From Chryseobacterium sp. CY350 (GTDB lineage Bacteria > Bacteroidota > Bacteroidia > Flavobacteriales > Weeksellaceae): DNA of 64,000 nt. Each line of letters begins with the position of its first letter. Position 1 is the first letter of the stretch. The notes beneath the pieces are model-generated. The model ran no database searches. It had not been told where the DNA came from and saw only the letters and a list, made by a program, of their open reading frames with translations. The position numbers and the translations under genes are program-made. Positions 17,728-27,102 of this stretch are shown here, in pieces. Where the stretch lies: positions 930,001 through 994,000 of the forward strand of contig NZ_CP116034.1 in assembly GCF_027945075.1 (NCBI RefSeq). Direction: 5' to 3'.

Positions 17728-18324
17728 GTGAAGAAGACGCTGAGAAGAACCTACCGTGTATCGAAATATGTAATTTATAAAGAAACTCTTGTCGATTACA
17801 AAGAACATTTTTGGTCGTTTCTGGGAGCTTTTTTCGGAATTGGAATTATCGCTTTTTTACAGTCACAATATTTACTGCAAGAGGAAAATGTATTTTTGAT
17901 CGGTTCTTTTGGTGCCTCAAGTGTTTTGATTTACGGAGCTATTCAAAGTCCGCTGGCACAACCAAGAAATCTTATCGGCGGACACGTACTTTCGGCCTTG
18001 GTAGGAGTGACAATTTATCAGATTGTTCCGGATATTTTGTGGCTTTCGGCGCCGTTAGCAGTTTCTTTCTCAATAATTTTAATGCAATATACCAAAACAC
18101 TTCATCCACCGGGAGGCGCAACAGCTTTAATTGCGGTAACGTCAACAGGAAAAATTCCTGAATTGGGATATTGGTATGTGATTTCTCCAGTTTTATCGGG
18201 ATGTATTATCCTATTGATTGTCGCCTTGTTTTTTAATAATATCACAAAAAACAGAAGCTATCCTAACAGCAAAAAATGGAGAAGAATTTTAAATAAAAAA
18301 CACAAACACAATTTGAAAAATTAA
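17728..18324 (+). CDS. HPP family integral membrane protein
   Basis: A 198-residue protein with four or five membrane segments and the family signature: GSFGASSVLIYG near residue 70, and the HPP motif in LHPPGGATALIA near residue 131. HPP proteins have been proposed as nitrite transporters of chloroplasts and cyanobacteria; function in flavobacteria is unproven. Start is a GTG at 17728 because no in-frame ATG exists in the N-terminal part; the basic start MKKTLRRTYR is cytoplasmic. The next gene starts four bases after its stop, so they are probably co-transcribed. Confidence 0.85.
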   Translation: MKKTLRRTYRVSKYVIYKETLVDYKEHFWSFLGAFFGIGIIAFLQSQYLLQEENVFLIGSFGASSVLIYGAIQSPLAQPRNLIGGHVLSALVGVTIYQIVPDILWLSAPLAVSFSIILMQYTKTLHPPGGATALIAVTSTGKIPELGYWYVISPVLSGCIILLIVALFFNNITKNRSYPNSKKWRRILNKKHKHNLKN

Positions 18325-18328
18325 CAAG

Positions 18329-18667
18329 ATGGAATGTATCGAATGCGGCGAAAAAATCACCGGAAGATCCGACAAAAAATTCTGCAATGATGCTTGCCGA
18401 AATGCTTACAATAATAAGCAGAATAAAGATTCTAGCAATCTGATGCGGAATGTGAATAATAAACTTCGGAGGAACTACCGCATTCTCGCCGAAATAAACA
18501 TTGATGGTAAAACCAAAATTGCCAAATCTAAACTTGATGGCTTAGGTTTTGATTTTAATTATTTTACACAAATCAAAGTCTACAAAAATGGTTCAGAGTA
18601 CAAATTTGTTTATGACCAGGGTTACAAAATTTTAGATGAAGATTATATTTTAATTGTTAAAAACTGA
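18329..18667 (+). CDS. zinc-ribbon hypothetical protein
   Basis: A 112-residue protein with an N-terminal four-cysteine zinc ribbon (CIECGEKI at 3-10 and FCNDACRNAYNNK near residues 18-30), then a charged linker and a beta-rich C-terminal segment. The ribbon resembles those in small MJ0042/FmdB-like proteins, but the whole is not recognised. It starts four bases after the HPP gene and ends 19 bases before the epimerase-like gene. Function unknown; nucleic-acid or protein binding is a guess. Confidence 0.7.
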   Translation: MECIECGEKITGRSDKKFCNDACRNAYNNKQNKDSSNLMRNVNNKLRRNYRILAEINIDGKTKIAKSKLDGLGFDFNYFTQIKVYKNGSEYKFVYDQGYKILDEDYILIVKN

Positions 18668-18686
18668 AAAAATCTCAAATCATTAC

Positions 18687-19595
18687 ATGAAAGAAATTGT
18701 AGTAATTACCGGAGCGAGCGGATCTGTTGCAAAAGTTTTAGCCAAAAAACTTGAAAACGAATATTCTGTTCGGTTTCTCACACGTACCAAAAATCATGAT
18801 AATGAATTTGAGTGGAACATTAGCAATAAAACGATTGATGAGAAAGTTTTTGACAATGTAAGTCATGTCATTCATCTTGCGGGAGCCAATATTTCTGAAA
18901 AAAAATGGACGAACGAAAGAAAAAAAGAGATCATTTCGAGCCGTGTAGATTCTGCAAAGTTGATTTTAGAAACACTTCAGAAAAAGAATATTCAGCTTAA
19001 ATCTTTTATTTCAGCATCGGCAATCGGAATTTATGGTGCCATTACATCACAAAAAATATTCACGGAAGAAGATGATAAGGGAAATGATTTTTTGAGCGAG
19101 GTAGTGAGTCTTTGGGAAAATGCAGCAGATGAATTTTCAGTAAAAAAAATCGCCGAAAGAGTTGTAAAGCTGAGAATAGCAGTCGTACTTTCTGAAAAAG
19201 AAGGAGCTTTGAAAAAGATGTCGGTTCCTGTAAAATTCGGTGTCGGATCACCTATTGGAAGTGGTAAACAGTATATTCCGTGGATCCACATTGAAGATAT
19301 TTGTTCAGCCTTTGAATTTGCTTTAAAAAATGAAAATTTACATGGCGCCTACAATGCTTCTGCATCGCAACATACCGATAATGAAAACTTTACAAAAGAA
19401 ATTGCGGAAGTTCTGGATAAGCCGATGTTTATGCCCAATATTCCCTCATTTGTTATGAAGATGATGTTTGGGGAACTGTCTGTCGTATTACTCGAAGGAT
19501 CCCGGACTTCTTCCGAAAAACTTCAGAAAGCAGGATTTAAATTTAAATATCCTGAATTAAAAACAGCTCTAAAAGATCTATTCAACAAAAATTAA
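18687..19595 (+). CDS. TIGR01777-family NAD(P)-dependent epimerase-like protein
   Basis: A 302-residue short-chain-dehydrogenase-type protein with an N-terminal Rossmann motif (VVITGASGSVAKVLAK), HVIHLAGANISEKKW near residue 60, the SAIGIYG motif near residue 108, and the C-terminal domain with PWIHIEDI and GAYNASA typical of the YfcH/TIGR01777 group. The group is widespread and poorly characterised. I start at the ATG at 18687; an in-frame ATG 33 bases upstream would overlap the zinc-ribbon gene and add an unlikely tail. In some bacteria this family is linked to cell division or chlorophyll-like chemistry; no such evidence here. Confidence 0.88.
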   Translation: MKEIVVITGASGSVAKVLAKKLENEYSVRFLTRTKNHDNEFEWNISNKTIDEKVFDNVSHVIHLAGANISEKKWTNERKKEIISSRVDSAKLILETLQKKNIQLKSFISASAIGIYGAITSQKIFTEEDDKGNDFLSEVVSLWENAADEFSVKKIAERVVKLRIAVVLSEKEGALKKMSVPVKFGVGSPIGSGKQYIPWIHIEDICSAFEFALKNENLHGAYNASASQHTDNENFTKEIAEVLDKPMFMPNIPSFVMKMMFGELSVVLLEGSRTSSEKLQKAGFKFKYPELKTALKDLFNKN

Positions 19596-19628
19596 TTAAA
19601 AAAACTATCTTTTCAAGATTGTAAATCT

Positions 19629-20210
19629 ATGCAGAATACAAACGTACATATCGAAAAAACTGAAATTCTATCGGATAACTGGTACACTTTAAGAAAAATA
19701 ACTTTCAATATTCTAAAAAAAGACGGAACCTCCGAAACTCAAAGTCGCGAAGCATACGACAGAGGAAATGGTGCTGTCATATTACTGTATAATACGATTT
19801 CAAAAAACATTATCCTTACAAAACAGTTCAGAATGCCTACGTATATCAACGGAAATCCTGATGGAATGATGATCGAAGCGTGTGCAGGACTTTTAGATGA
19901 TGATAATCCCGAGGAATGTATTTTAAGGGAAACCGAAGAAGAAACCGGTTATAAAATTTCGAAGGTCGAAAAAATATTTGAAGCGTATATGTCGCCAGGT
20001 TCTGTAACTGAAATTCTTCACTTTTTTATAGCCGAATATTCAAGTGAAATGAAAATTACAAACGGAGGAGGTCTGGAAGATGAAGGTGAAAACATTGAAG
20101 TTTTAGAGATTAACTTTGAAAAAGCTCTTGAAATGATTGATTCCGGTGAGATCAAAGATGCAAAAACGATTATGCTGATACAGCATCTGCGTATTAAAAA
20201 TAAATTATAA
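19629..20210 (+). CDS. nudK: NudK-like GDP-mannose pyrophosphatase
   Basis: A 193-residue Nudix hydrolase. The Nudix box is complete: [10 protein letters not shown] then REtEEETG (residues about 88-110) with the catalytic glutamates. The N-terminal [25 protein letters not shown] and [23 protein letters not shown] (in parts) match the ADP-ribose/GDP-mannose pyrophosphatase subgroup. It hydrolyses nucleotide sugars to NMP and sugar phosphate. Starts 33 bases after the preceding gene. The precise substrate is uncertain. Confidence 0.85.
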   Translation: MQNTNVHIEKTEILSDNWYTLRKITFNILKKDGTSETQSREAYDRGNGAVILLYNTISKNIILTKQFRMPTYINGNPDGMMIEACAGLLDDDNPEECILRETEEETGYKISKVEKIFEAYMSPGSVTEILHFFIAEYSSEMKITNGGGLEDEGENIEVLEINFEKALEMIDSGEIKDAKTIMLIQHLRIKNKL

Positions 20211-20234
20211 GATATTTGTAAAAAATTAGAAATT

Positions 20235-20804
20235 ATGAAACTGCAATTTTCTGTGATCCTTTTTTTATTGTTTTCTACTGCTGTCTTTAGTCAAAAAAAA
20301 CAGGCTCTAAACACTAAATATCAACATGCTGTTGAACATTTTAAAAGTGAATACAAAAAGAAAAATTATAAAAAGTTTGAAGGAAAAATTACCACAAGAG
20401 ACAATCAAATTATTTTTGATGACAAAGTAATTTTATTCGATAAATCTGATCGGCTGACTGCCGCAATATTACAGCAAGGGCTGATCTATCCTCAACTTCT
20501 CACCGATTATCAAATGAATAAATTTATTGATGAAACTAAGGATAAAACTCAGATACGATTCCTGAAACTGCACAAAAACCCAAGAGCGCCTTTCGATGTA
20601 AATAATATCTCAGTTGAGATCACTGAACTTCCTTTTTTGCAGGAAAAAGACAGTTCAAGGAGATTTAGACTGACAACAAAAAGCAGAAATTTACCCAATT
20701 CTATTGTTTACTTTTTAGAAATTACCAATAACAGAGCAGCGAAAAACATAAGTGCTGAAGAGTTTGTAAAAGGCGCAAAACTGACGTATCTTGATCAGCA
20801 GTAA
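20235..20804 (+). CDS. secreted hypothetical protein
   Basis: A 189-residue protein with a signal peptide (MKLQFSVILFLLFSTAVFSQ, cleavage after about residue 18). The mature part is basic and mixed, with no domain I recognise. It begins 24 bases after nudK and may be part of the same transcript. Probably periplasmic or outer-membrane associated. Function unknown. Confidence 0.7.
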   Translation: MKLQFSVILFLLFSTAVFSQKKQALNTKYQHAVEHFKSEYKKKNYKKFEGKITTRDNQIIFDDKVILFDKSDRLTAAILQQGLIYPQLLTDYQMNKFIDETKDKTQIRFLKLHKNPRAPFDVNNISVEITELPFLQEKDSSRRFRLTTKSRNLPNSIVYFLEITNNRAAKNISAEEFVKGAKLTYLDQQ

Positions 20805-20964
20805 GATTCGATTTTAACTCCGTTATGATTTAATAAACAGATTTTTACAGAGAATTAGTGGCAAAAGTGTGAAAATTAATTAAAACTTAATATGTATCTG
20901 ATTGTTAAATTTAATTCAAACAAATTAATAATCAAAAGCTTACAATTTTCTCAATTAAAAAGCC

Positions 20965-20972
20965 TAATTTTG
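20965..20972 (+). promoter_or_regulatory. -7 box upstream of the J-domain gene
   Basis: TAATTTTG matches TAnnTTTG, 25 bases upstream of the ATG. No clear TTG at -33. Confidence 0.45.
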
Positions 20973-20997
20973 CACTCCGTAAAAAGGATCATCCGTT

Positions 20998-21444
20998 ATG
21001 AAAAGAATAGGCGAACACAGAAAACTTCTTGGGGTAGATAAAACTGCTACTTTAAAAGATTTAAAAACAATTTACAGAAATACGATGAAGGATACACATC
21101 CTGATAAATTTGTAAATGATGAAGAAGGCAAACTGGCTGCAGAGGAAAAAAGTAAATCAATCATTGAAGCCTATCACTTTCTGGTAAGCATCAACCCTGA
21201 AACTCAGGAAAAATATAAAGAAGAATATACTGAAACGATCACAAAATCTAATATTCAGGATTTTTATCTTGAAAAATCGATTTTGAAAGTTCAGCACTTG
21301 AATGGAAAAATGTTTGAATACATCGGTGTTCCAAGAAATACGTATATCAAAATGGTAAATGCTGATTCGCCTAGCCGTTTTGCAAGAAGACACATCTATG
21401 GAAATTTTATCTTTAGAAAGTCCGGTGAAGTGATGGCAGATTAA
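20998..21444 (+). CDS. J-domain protein with C-terminal KTSC domain
   Basis: A 148-residue cytoplasmic protein. The N-terminal 75 residues form a DnaJ-type J domain with the HPD motif (DTHPDKF near residue 33), which stimulates DnaK ATPase. The C-terminal half matches the KTSC domain pattern: LKVQHLNGKMFEYIGVPRNTY then ADSPSRFARRHIYGNF (quoted in parts), a small domain of unknown, possibly nucleic-acid-related role. No Cys-rich or client-binding DnaJ domain is present, so it is a specialised J-protein. It sits alone between a promoter and a terminator. Confidence 0.88.
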   Translation: MKRIGEHRKLLGVDKTATLKDLKTIYRNTMKDTHPDKFVNDEEGKLAAEEKSKSIIEAYHFLVSINPETQEKYKEEYTETITKSNIQDFYLEKSILKVQHLNGKMFEYIGVPRNTYIKMVNADSPSRFARRHIYGNFIFRKSGEVMAD

Positions 21445-21486
21445 TTCTTTTGAAAATAAAAGTAGCTGTAACAACAGTTTAAATAT

Positions 21487-21515
21487 AAAACCGTATTCTC
21501 TGAATGCGGTTTTTT
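21487..21515 (+). terminator. terminator after the J-domain gene
   Basis: Arms AAAACCGTATTC and GAATGCGGTTTT pair with a single T-G wobble and are followed by a T run. Confidence 0.8.
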
Positions 21516-21608
21516 GTTTAGTACTACTCATCTTCTCGATACGAATTTTTAAAAATCTACTTGAATTGACGTGGTTTTGATTATAAAATTTCGAAGGTCA
21601 AAATCTGA

Positions 21609-22481
21609 TTAATCAATCAGATAATTAAATTCTTTTCTATATTGGGACGGACTTTTTCCTGTATATTCTTTAAAAGTTTTGTTGAAATAACTGAAGTTAT
21701 TAAAACCGGATTCGAAGCAAACATCTGTAATGCTTAATGGCTGTTCGGCAAGTAGTTTTAGAGAATGCGTAATTCTGTATTCGTTAACAAACTGGGTGAA
21801 CGTTTTATTGGTGATTTTCTTGAAATAACGACAGAACGAAGGCACTTTCATGCTTGCCAAATCAGAAATCTGCTCCAAAGTAATCTGATCTTTAAAATGA
21901 TCTTTTACATAATTAAAAATATGATTGATTCTCTCATTATCTTCCACCTGCGTCTGAAGGTAATATTTTCCAGCATTTAAAATCCTATAATCCTTTGTAG
22001 AGGCCAAATCTTCCAGAATTTTAATGAATTTGATGAGTTTATCCAAAGAAGAAGAGTTGTGCATTTCTGTAATTTTTAAACCGATTTCTTTTTTGATTTT
22101 GTCTGAAAATACTATACCTGCTTTTGCTTTTTCTAATAAATTGGCAATCTTCTGCATTTCAGGAAGAAACCACATTTCTACGCCTAAAAAATCAGGTTTA
22201 AACTGGATAACCATTTCGTAATCATTGTTGGTATTTTCATTCGTCATGCCGCAATGTGGTAGATTGCTGCCCATTAAAACCAAATCACCGTCAGAAAAAT
22301 AAGAAATATTACTTCCAATTTGTCTTTTTCCCGAACCTCCACAGACGAAAATTAACTCAATTTCCGGATGATAATGCCAAACATGAGATTTGATGTTTTC
22401 ATTTTTTAAAAACTTTAAACTCGTGAAACTGCTTCCCAGATTGGGTTTTACAGCTTCAAAGGCGGGATGAGAATGTTTCAT
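21609..22481 (-). CDS. AraC-family transcriptional regulator
   Basis: A 290-residue regulator: an N-terminal cupin sensing domain (HYHPEIELIFVCGGSGKR and GDLVLMGSNLPHCG, typical of the AraC cupin) and a C-terminal double helix-turn-helix with FCRYFKKITNKTF and SDVCFESGFNNFSYFNKTFK-like segments (the last reads ITDVCFESGFNNFSYF). Such proteins usually sense sugars or small molecules. It is divergent from the secreted-protein gene at 22634 across 152 bases, so it may regulate that gene (inference). A - strand box CAAAATTA (22503-22510) sits 22 bases upstream. Confidence 0.9.
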   Translation of the reverse strand: MKHSHPAFEAVKPNLGSSFTSLKFLKNENIKSHVWHYHPEIELIFVCGGSGKRQIGSNISYFSDGDLVLMGSNLPHCGMTNENTNNDYEMVIQFKPDFLGVEMWFLPEMQKIANLLEKAKAGIVFSDKIKKEIGLKITEMHNSSSLDKLIKFIKILEDLASTKDYRILNAGKYYLQTQVEDNERINHIFNYVKDHFKDQITLEQISDLASMKVPSFCRYFKKITNKTFTQFVNEYRITHSLKLLAEQPLSITDVCFESGFNNFSYFNKTFKEYTGKSPSQYRKEFNYLID

Positions 22482-22597
22482 ATCTTAACCATTAATTGTA
22501 TGCAAAATTAACAAATATTATTTAAATAATTAACATCAAGGTTAAAATAGCACATATATTAGAAAATAGTGTAGTAGAATGGCATCAAGGTTTGCTC

Positions 22598-22605
22598 TAA
22601 ATTTG
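22598..22605 (+). promoter_or_regulatory. -7 box upstream of the secreted beta-protein gene
   Basis: TAAATTTG matches TAnnTTTG, 28 bases before the ATG at 22634. The divergent AraC gene starts 117 bases away, so operator sites could lie between. Confidence 0.4.
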
Positions 22606-22633
22606 CAGTATTAACAAGTGAAAAATTAACAGT

Positions 22634-23230
22634 ATGAAAAAGTATTTAAAATCAGTTTTAGTGATCGGGTTCTTATCAATCTCAATGAGTGCAATGAGCA
22701 AAGAAAAGGATTTTTCTCTTTCATTTGGAAAAAGCAAATCTGAATCTGTAACCTTTAAAATAGCAAACGCAAAAAATATTTCGGTAACAATTTACAGCGA
22801 TGTTGATGGTGAGTTGCTTTCTGAAGATTTAAATTCTGAAAAGAATATTTCTAAATCCTACAGTTTTAAAGATCTCGATTCAGGAATTTATTTTCTGATA
22901 GTAGAATCTGATTTAAAAATTGAGAAATATAAAATAAAAGTAGACTCTAACAAAAAAGTTATCATTGACGAGAAACCTGTTGCAGAAATTGTAAAGCCAG
23001 AATTTTCTGTAATCGGAAATAAAGCAAAAGTGCATTTCTCAGACTTGAAAAATTCAGTGAAGATCACAGTTTCAGATCTTTCAAATACTGTTTATTATAA
23101 TGCGACCAGATCTGCAACCGATGGCAAACTAGATTTGACTTTTGATTTAAATCCAAACACAGCCGACAACTACATCATCAGTGTAGAACAGGACGGAAAA
23201 GTTTTCAATAAAGTCATCAGTTTGAAATAA
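22634..23230 (+). CDS. secreted beta-sheet protein (DUF3244-like)
   Basis: A 198-residue protein with a signal peptide (about residues 1-22) followed by two similar beta-rich repeats of about 80 residues (one with NISVTIYSDVDGEL and GIYFLIVES, the other with SVKITVSDLSNTVYYN and NYIISVEQDGK). The pattern resembles secretion-type sandwich domains and DUF3244-like proteins of Bacteroidota. Probably exported to the periplasm or surface. Function unknown; divergent AraC gene may control it. Confidence 0.7.
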   Translation: MKKYLKSVLVIGFLSISMSAMSKEKDFSLSFGKSKSESVTFKIANAKNISVTIYSDVDGELLSEDLNSEKNISKSYSFKDLDSGIYFLIVESDLKIEKYKIKVDSNKKVIIDEKPVAEIVKPEFSVIGNKAKVHFSDLKNSVKITVSDLSNTVYYNATRSATDGKLDLTFDLNPNTADNYIISVEQDGKVFNKVISLK

Positions 23231-23452
23231 GTATTTATTTCAGTTTAAGAATATTATATAGTTTTCTTTTATAAAGTTAGGTTTTGCTGAGTTTCAGGAA
23301 AATCTAACTTTTTCTTTTTTTAATGCAAGGTTCGCAAGTTTTTTTCACTAAAAACTGTTTTACTTTAGATTTGCAAAGGCGTTTCACTTAGCTAAGAAAT
23401 ACTAAGTTTTTTAAATTGTGATATTTTTAAATATTAAACCAATTTTTTCAGT

Positions 23453-23788
23453 TTGTTTACTGAGCCGATAAGGTTATTTAGATATCTGTTGAGGTTTCGG
23501 ATCAGTCGCTTGCGGTTGACTGACGAGATTTTTGAGGTTGTGGAACCATCTGTTCCTGTGTTTTACGTATGTGGCGAGGTTAAAGATATATCCGAAACGG
23601 TTCCTGACCTGTCGGTTGGGGTAGAAGAACCTATCGGATATGGTCGTCAACGAGCAATTTACGGTTTGGAAGCCCGACGTGAGGGTTACTTAACTATTAA
23701 TTTACGGTTCAGGACACCATTGGACTTGTCGCAGACGTATCCTGAGTACTTCAGGACGTATCAGGATCCTTCTCGAGCGCAGTTTTAA
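23453..23788. other. GC-rich structured element, possible degraded gene or repeat
   Basis: About 45-48% GC in 60-base rows counted by hand, against roughly 30% around it. Two frames are open: 111 codons on the + strand (TTG start), and 71 codons on the - strand (23474-23689) with a stop just upstream and no ATG. The - frame has a protein-like composition (RNRFGYIFNLATYVKHR). It also holds complementary segments: GTTTCGGAT (23494-23502) with ATCCGAAAC (23590-23598), GGAAC/GTTCC (23542-23556) and CCTGA-GTACT-TCAGG (23741-23755). Options are a decayed - strand gene, a structured RNA or a repeat copy. I list it as neither strand because the evidence does not choose. Confidence 0.4.
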
Positions 23789-23851
23789 AAATTCAGTTAT
23801 TAAATATTAATATCTTTAAGGCTTGGGGATTGTCTTACTTATTATTCAAAC

Positions 23852-23883
23852 AAAAAAAGCGCATCAATAAATTGATGCGCTTT
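23852..23883 (-). terminator. terminator of the RND efflux operon
   Basis: A perfect hairpin (arm AAAGCGCATCAAT) is flanked by a run of seven A, which reads as T7 on the - strand, 22 bases after the stop of the permease gene. Confidence 0.85.
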
Positions 23884-23904
23884 AGGTTAATTTAGGTTGT
23901 TATA

Positions 23905-26900
23905 TTAGTCTATGTGTTTCGGCGTGTAACCGTCTTCACTTAGTTCTTTTTCTTCATAATCAGCTTTCATTTCAGCGTCATAATCTACTGTTTCATTTTT
24001 ACCCATTCTTCTCAACATTGAATCGAATAGTGAATAAACCGTAGGAACAATAATTAAGGTAAGGAATAATGACGACGTCAAACCACCGATGATTACCCAA
24101 GCCAATCCGTTGTTCATTTCCGCTCCTGCCCCTTTTGCAATCGCAATCGGAATCATACCGAAGATCATCGCAATCGTTGTCATCAAAATCGGACGAAGAC
24201 GTGCATGGTTAGCCTGAATCAAAGCGTCATGTGTACTTGCTCCTGCTGCTTTTCTCATGTTGGCAAAATCGACAATCATAATCGCGTTTTTCGCCACTAG
24301 ACCAATCAACATAATCATACCCAACATTGTAAAGATATTAATCGTATTTCCTGTAATTGCAAGAATCAACATTACTCCGATCAATGCCAAAGGAATTGAG
24401 AACAATACCACAAACGGATACACAAACGAATCATAGAGCGAAACCATCACCAGATAAACCAGTACAATAGCCGCCAGTAAAGCGATTCCTAAAGTACCCA
24501 TACCTTCTGTCTGATTCTCCATATCTCCGCTCCAGAGGTAATTTACTCCGGCTGGTTTTGTTTTTTCATTGGTCATAAACTGGTCTGCCCATTCGTTGGC
24601 AACATCCGCCATTGCACGACCTACCACTTTAGATTTCACTTTTACGGAAGCTGTTTTATCTCTACGCTCCAGCAAACTTGGTCCTGATCCCATTTTCACA
24701 TCTGCAAACTGACTCAATCTGATTTGCTCGCCTGACGGATTGGTAAACATTAAGTTTCTTACATCATCAATCGACTGTCTGTTGGCATCGCCAAAACGGA
24801 TGTTGATATCATATTCGTATTCTCCGGCTCTGAATTTTCCGTCTGTATTTCCTGAGAATGCAGTCTGCATTGTTTGACCAACACTTGAAAGATTTAAACC
24901 TAAAGAAGACATTTTATCTCTGTCGATATTCACCTGCACTTCAGGGTTTCCTGAGTCGGAAGATAATTCTGCATCTACAGATCCCGGAACTTTTTTAAGC
25001 AAAGCAAGAATTCTGTTGGCTTCTTTGTTTGCCGTTGCGTTATCAGGAGCGGTAACTACCATTTCGATTGGTGCAGCGTCTGCTCCCATCAATCCGATTG
25101 GTGCTGTTTTAAACTCAACTCCGGTGAATTTTTCTTCTAAAGCTCTTTTAATTTTAGCAGATTTAATATCTGTACTTTCGTTACGTTCAGATTTATCAAC
25201 TAAAATTACCTGAATTTCTGATTGGTATAAAGTTGCCTGCGCTCCACCAAAACCTGATGATTGCTGACCAACTGTAGTAATCATATCGACTACGTCTTTA
25301 TCATTTCTCAGGTATTTCTCAACCTGTAAAGTCAATTGGTTTGTTTTTTCAACGGAAGCATCTTTAGGTAATTCCATTTGAACAAGGAACTGACCTCTGT
25401 CCATTTTCGGGAAAAATTCTCCACCGATAAATCCTCCACCCATTAATCCCACTGTCACTACAATCAGAAGTACAAACGTAAGAACAACCGTCATTACCCT
25501 TCTTAAACCGGTTTTTAAAACCCATTCCAGAATTCCTGTAATCCAGTGCGTAAATTTATCTAACTGCTTTTCAAACCAAAGAATAAATTTCTCGAAAGGA
25601 TTTTTCCCCGTCAAATGAACCAACTTTCCAAATCTTGAAGATAGCCAAGGAATAATGGTAAATGATGCCAGTAATGAGAACAGTGTTGCAATAACTACTG
25701 TGACGCAGAACTGCGCTAAGATGTCGGATACCAAACCAGAACTCATCGCAATCGGTAAGAATACCACCACGATTACCATCGTAATTGCTGTTACGGTGAA
25801 GCCAATTTCTGAAGCTCCATCGTAGGCAGCACGGATTCTGCTTTTACCCATTTCCATGTGACGGTAAACGTTTTCCAGTACTACAATCGCGTCATCCACA
25901 AGAATACCTACAACTAGTGAAAGTCCAAGTAGACTCATTAAGTTTAAAGTATATCCCATCAGATACATTCCAATAACTGTTGCAATCAACGATACCGGAA
26001 TTGAAACCATTACAATGAATGCGTTTCTGATGTTGTGAAGGAACAATAGCATTACAACTGCCACCAAGATAATCGCTAAGAATAAATCGAAAATTACATG
26101 ATCTGCAGCCTCAAGTGTAAAGTCTGTGTTATCATCTACGATCGCAACTTTTAATCCCTGAACTGCATAATTGGTCTGAACCTGCTCAATTGTCTTCTTT
26201 ACTGCTTCAGAAACTGATACTGCATTGGCATCAGACTGTTTTTTTACCTGAAGTAAAATGGTGGGATTTTGATTAAATCTCGCTACTTTTTCAATATCTT
26301 TCTGAGTATCGAAAACGGTTGCAATATCAGATAAACGAACCTGAGCTCCGTTTTTATTGGAAACCACAAGACTGTTCATTTCGGCAATATCTCTATATTT
26401 CCCTGAAAGTCTGATGGTAGATCTCGAAGTTCTTGTTTTCAAAGCTCCCGTCGGGAAATCTAAGTTTGAAGAAAGAATAGCCTGCTGTACGTCTGCGATT
26501 GCAACGCCATAACCCTGCATTTTCTTTTCATCTAAATTCACCTGAATTTCTCTCTCCTGTCCACCAACAAGATCAACCTGAGCAACACCGTTTACACGGG
26601 AGAAAACCGGTTCTACTTTTTTATCTAAAAGATCATAAAGCTCTTTGTTATTTAGTTTATCACTTGCAATACTCAATGTCATGATTGGTAAATCATCCAG
26701 TGAGAATTTCTGTAATGATGGCGGATCTGCATCTTCAGGAAGGTCTGCCAAAATAGCATTTACCTTTCTCTGCGCATCATTCAAAGCATAATTTACATCA
26801 GCTCCTGTGTTCAGCTGAACCATAATTACCGATAAACTTTCGTAAGAAGAAGATTCAACTTTTTTTACGTTTTCCAAAGAACCAACGGCGTCTTCAATCT

Positions 26901-27096
26901 TTCGGGTCACCGACGTTTCCACCTCAGAAGGTGAAGCTCCCGGATACACCGTAGAAATCGTAACCATATTGGTTTCAAACTTCGGAATCAATTCGTACCC
27001 CATCATGGAGTAACTTAATAAACCTCCCAGCGTCAGGATCGTAAATAGTACGATAACCAGGGACGGTCTTTTAATGGATATTTCTGCTAACTTCAT
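23905..27096 (-). CDS. RND efflux permease, HAE1/AcrB type
   Basis: The 1063-residue inner-membrane pump of a tripartite system that moves drugs or other hydrophobic compounds out with proton flow. Two large halves with 12 membrane segments and two periplasmic porter loops. The N-terminal motif SLVIVLFTILTLGGLLSYSMMGYELIPKFE (in parts) and the membrane motif GILVDDAIVVLENVYRH, carrying the Asp pair of the proton relay, are clear. It follows the adaptor gene by six bases. The last 40 residues are acidic. Substrate unknown. Regulation by the TetR gene at the head of the operon is likely. Confidence 0.93.
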   Translation of the reverse strand: MKLAEISIKRPSLVIVLFTILTLGGLLSYSMMGYELIPKFETNMVTISTVYPGASPSEVETSVTRKIEDAVGSLENVKKVESSSYESLSVIMVQLNTGADVNYALNDAQRKVNAILADLPEDADPPSLQKFSLDDLPIMTLSIASDKLNNKELYDLLDKKVEPVFSRVNGVAQVDLVGGQEREIQVNLDEKKMQGYGVAIADVQQAILSSNLDFPTGALKTRTSRSTIRLSGKYRDIAEMNSLVVSNKNGAQVRLSDIATVFDTQKDIEKVARFNQNPTILLQVKKQSDANAVSVSEAVKKTIEQVQTNYAVQGLKVAIVDDNTDFTLEAADHVIFDLFLAIILVAVVMLLFLHNIRNAFIVMVSIPVSLIATVIGMYLMGYTLNLMSLLGLSLVVGILVDDAIVVLENVYRHMEMGKSRIRAAYDGASEIGFTVTAITMVIVVVFLPIAMSSGLVSDILAQFCVTVVIATLFSLLASFTIIPWLSSRFGKLVHLTGKNPFEKFILWFEKQLDKFTHWITGILEWVLKTGLRRVMTVVLTFVLLIVVTVGLMGGGFIGGEFFPKMDRGQFLVQMELPKDASVEKTNQLTLQVEKYLRNDKDVVDMITTVGQQSSGFGGAQATLYQSEIQVILVDKSERNESTDIKSAKIKRALEEKFTGVEFKTAPIGLMGADAAPIEMVVTAPDNATANKEANRILALLKKVPGSVDAELSSDSGNPEVQVNIDRDKMSSLGLNLSSVGQTMQTAFSGNTDGKFRAGEYEYDINIRFGDANRQSIDDVRNLMFTNPSGEQIRLSQFADVKMGSGPSLLERRDKTASVKVKSKVVGRAMADVANEWADQFMTNEKTKPAGVNYLWSGDMENQTEGMGTLGIALLAAIVLVYLVMVSLYDSFVYPFVVLFSIPLALIGVMLILAITGNTINIFTMLGMIMLIGLVAKNAIMIVDFANMRKAAGASTHDALIQANHARLRPILMTTIAMIFGMIPIAIAKGAGAEMNNGLAWVIIGGLTSSLFLTLIIVPTVYSLFDSMLRRMGKNETVDYDAEMKADYEEKELSEDGYTPKHID

Positions 27097-27102
27097 CTTC
27101 TG

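Noticed and set aside
23453..23788. The 111-codon + strand frame as a real gene
   Set aside because: TTG start, arginine-rich composition and an opposing protein-like frame suggest it mirrors the GC-rich element; kept as an unassigned element.
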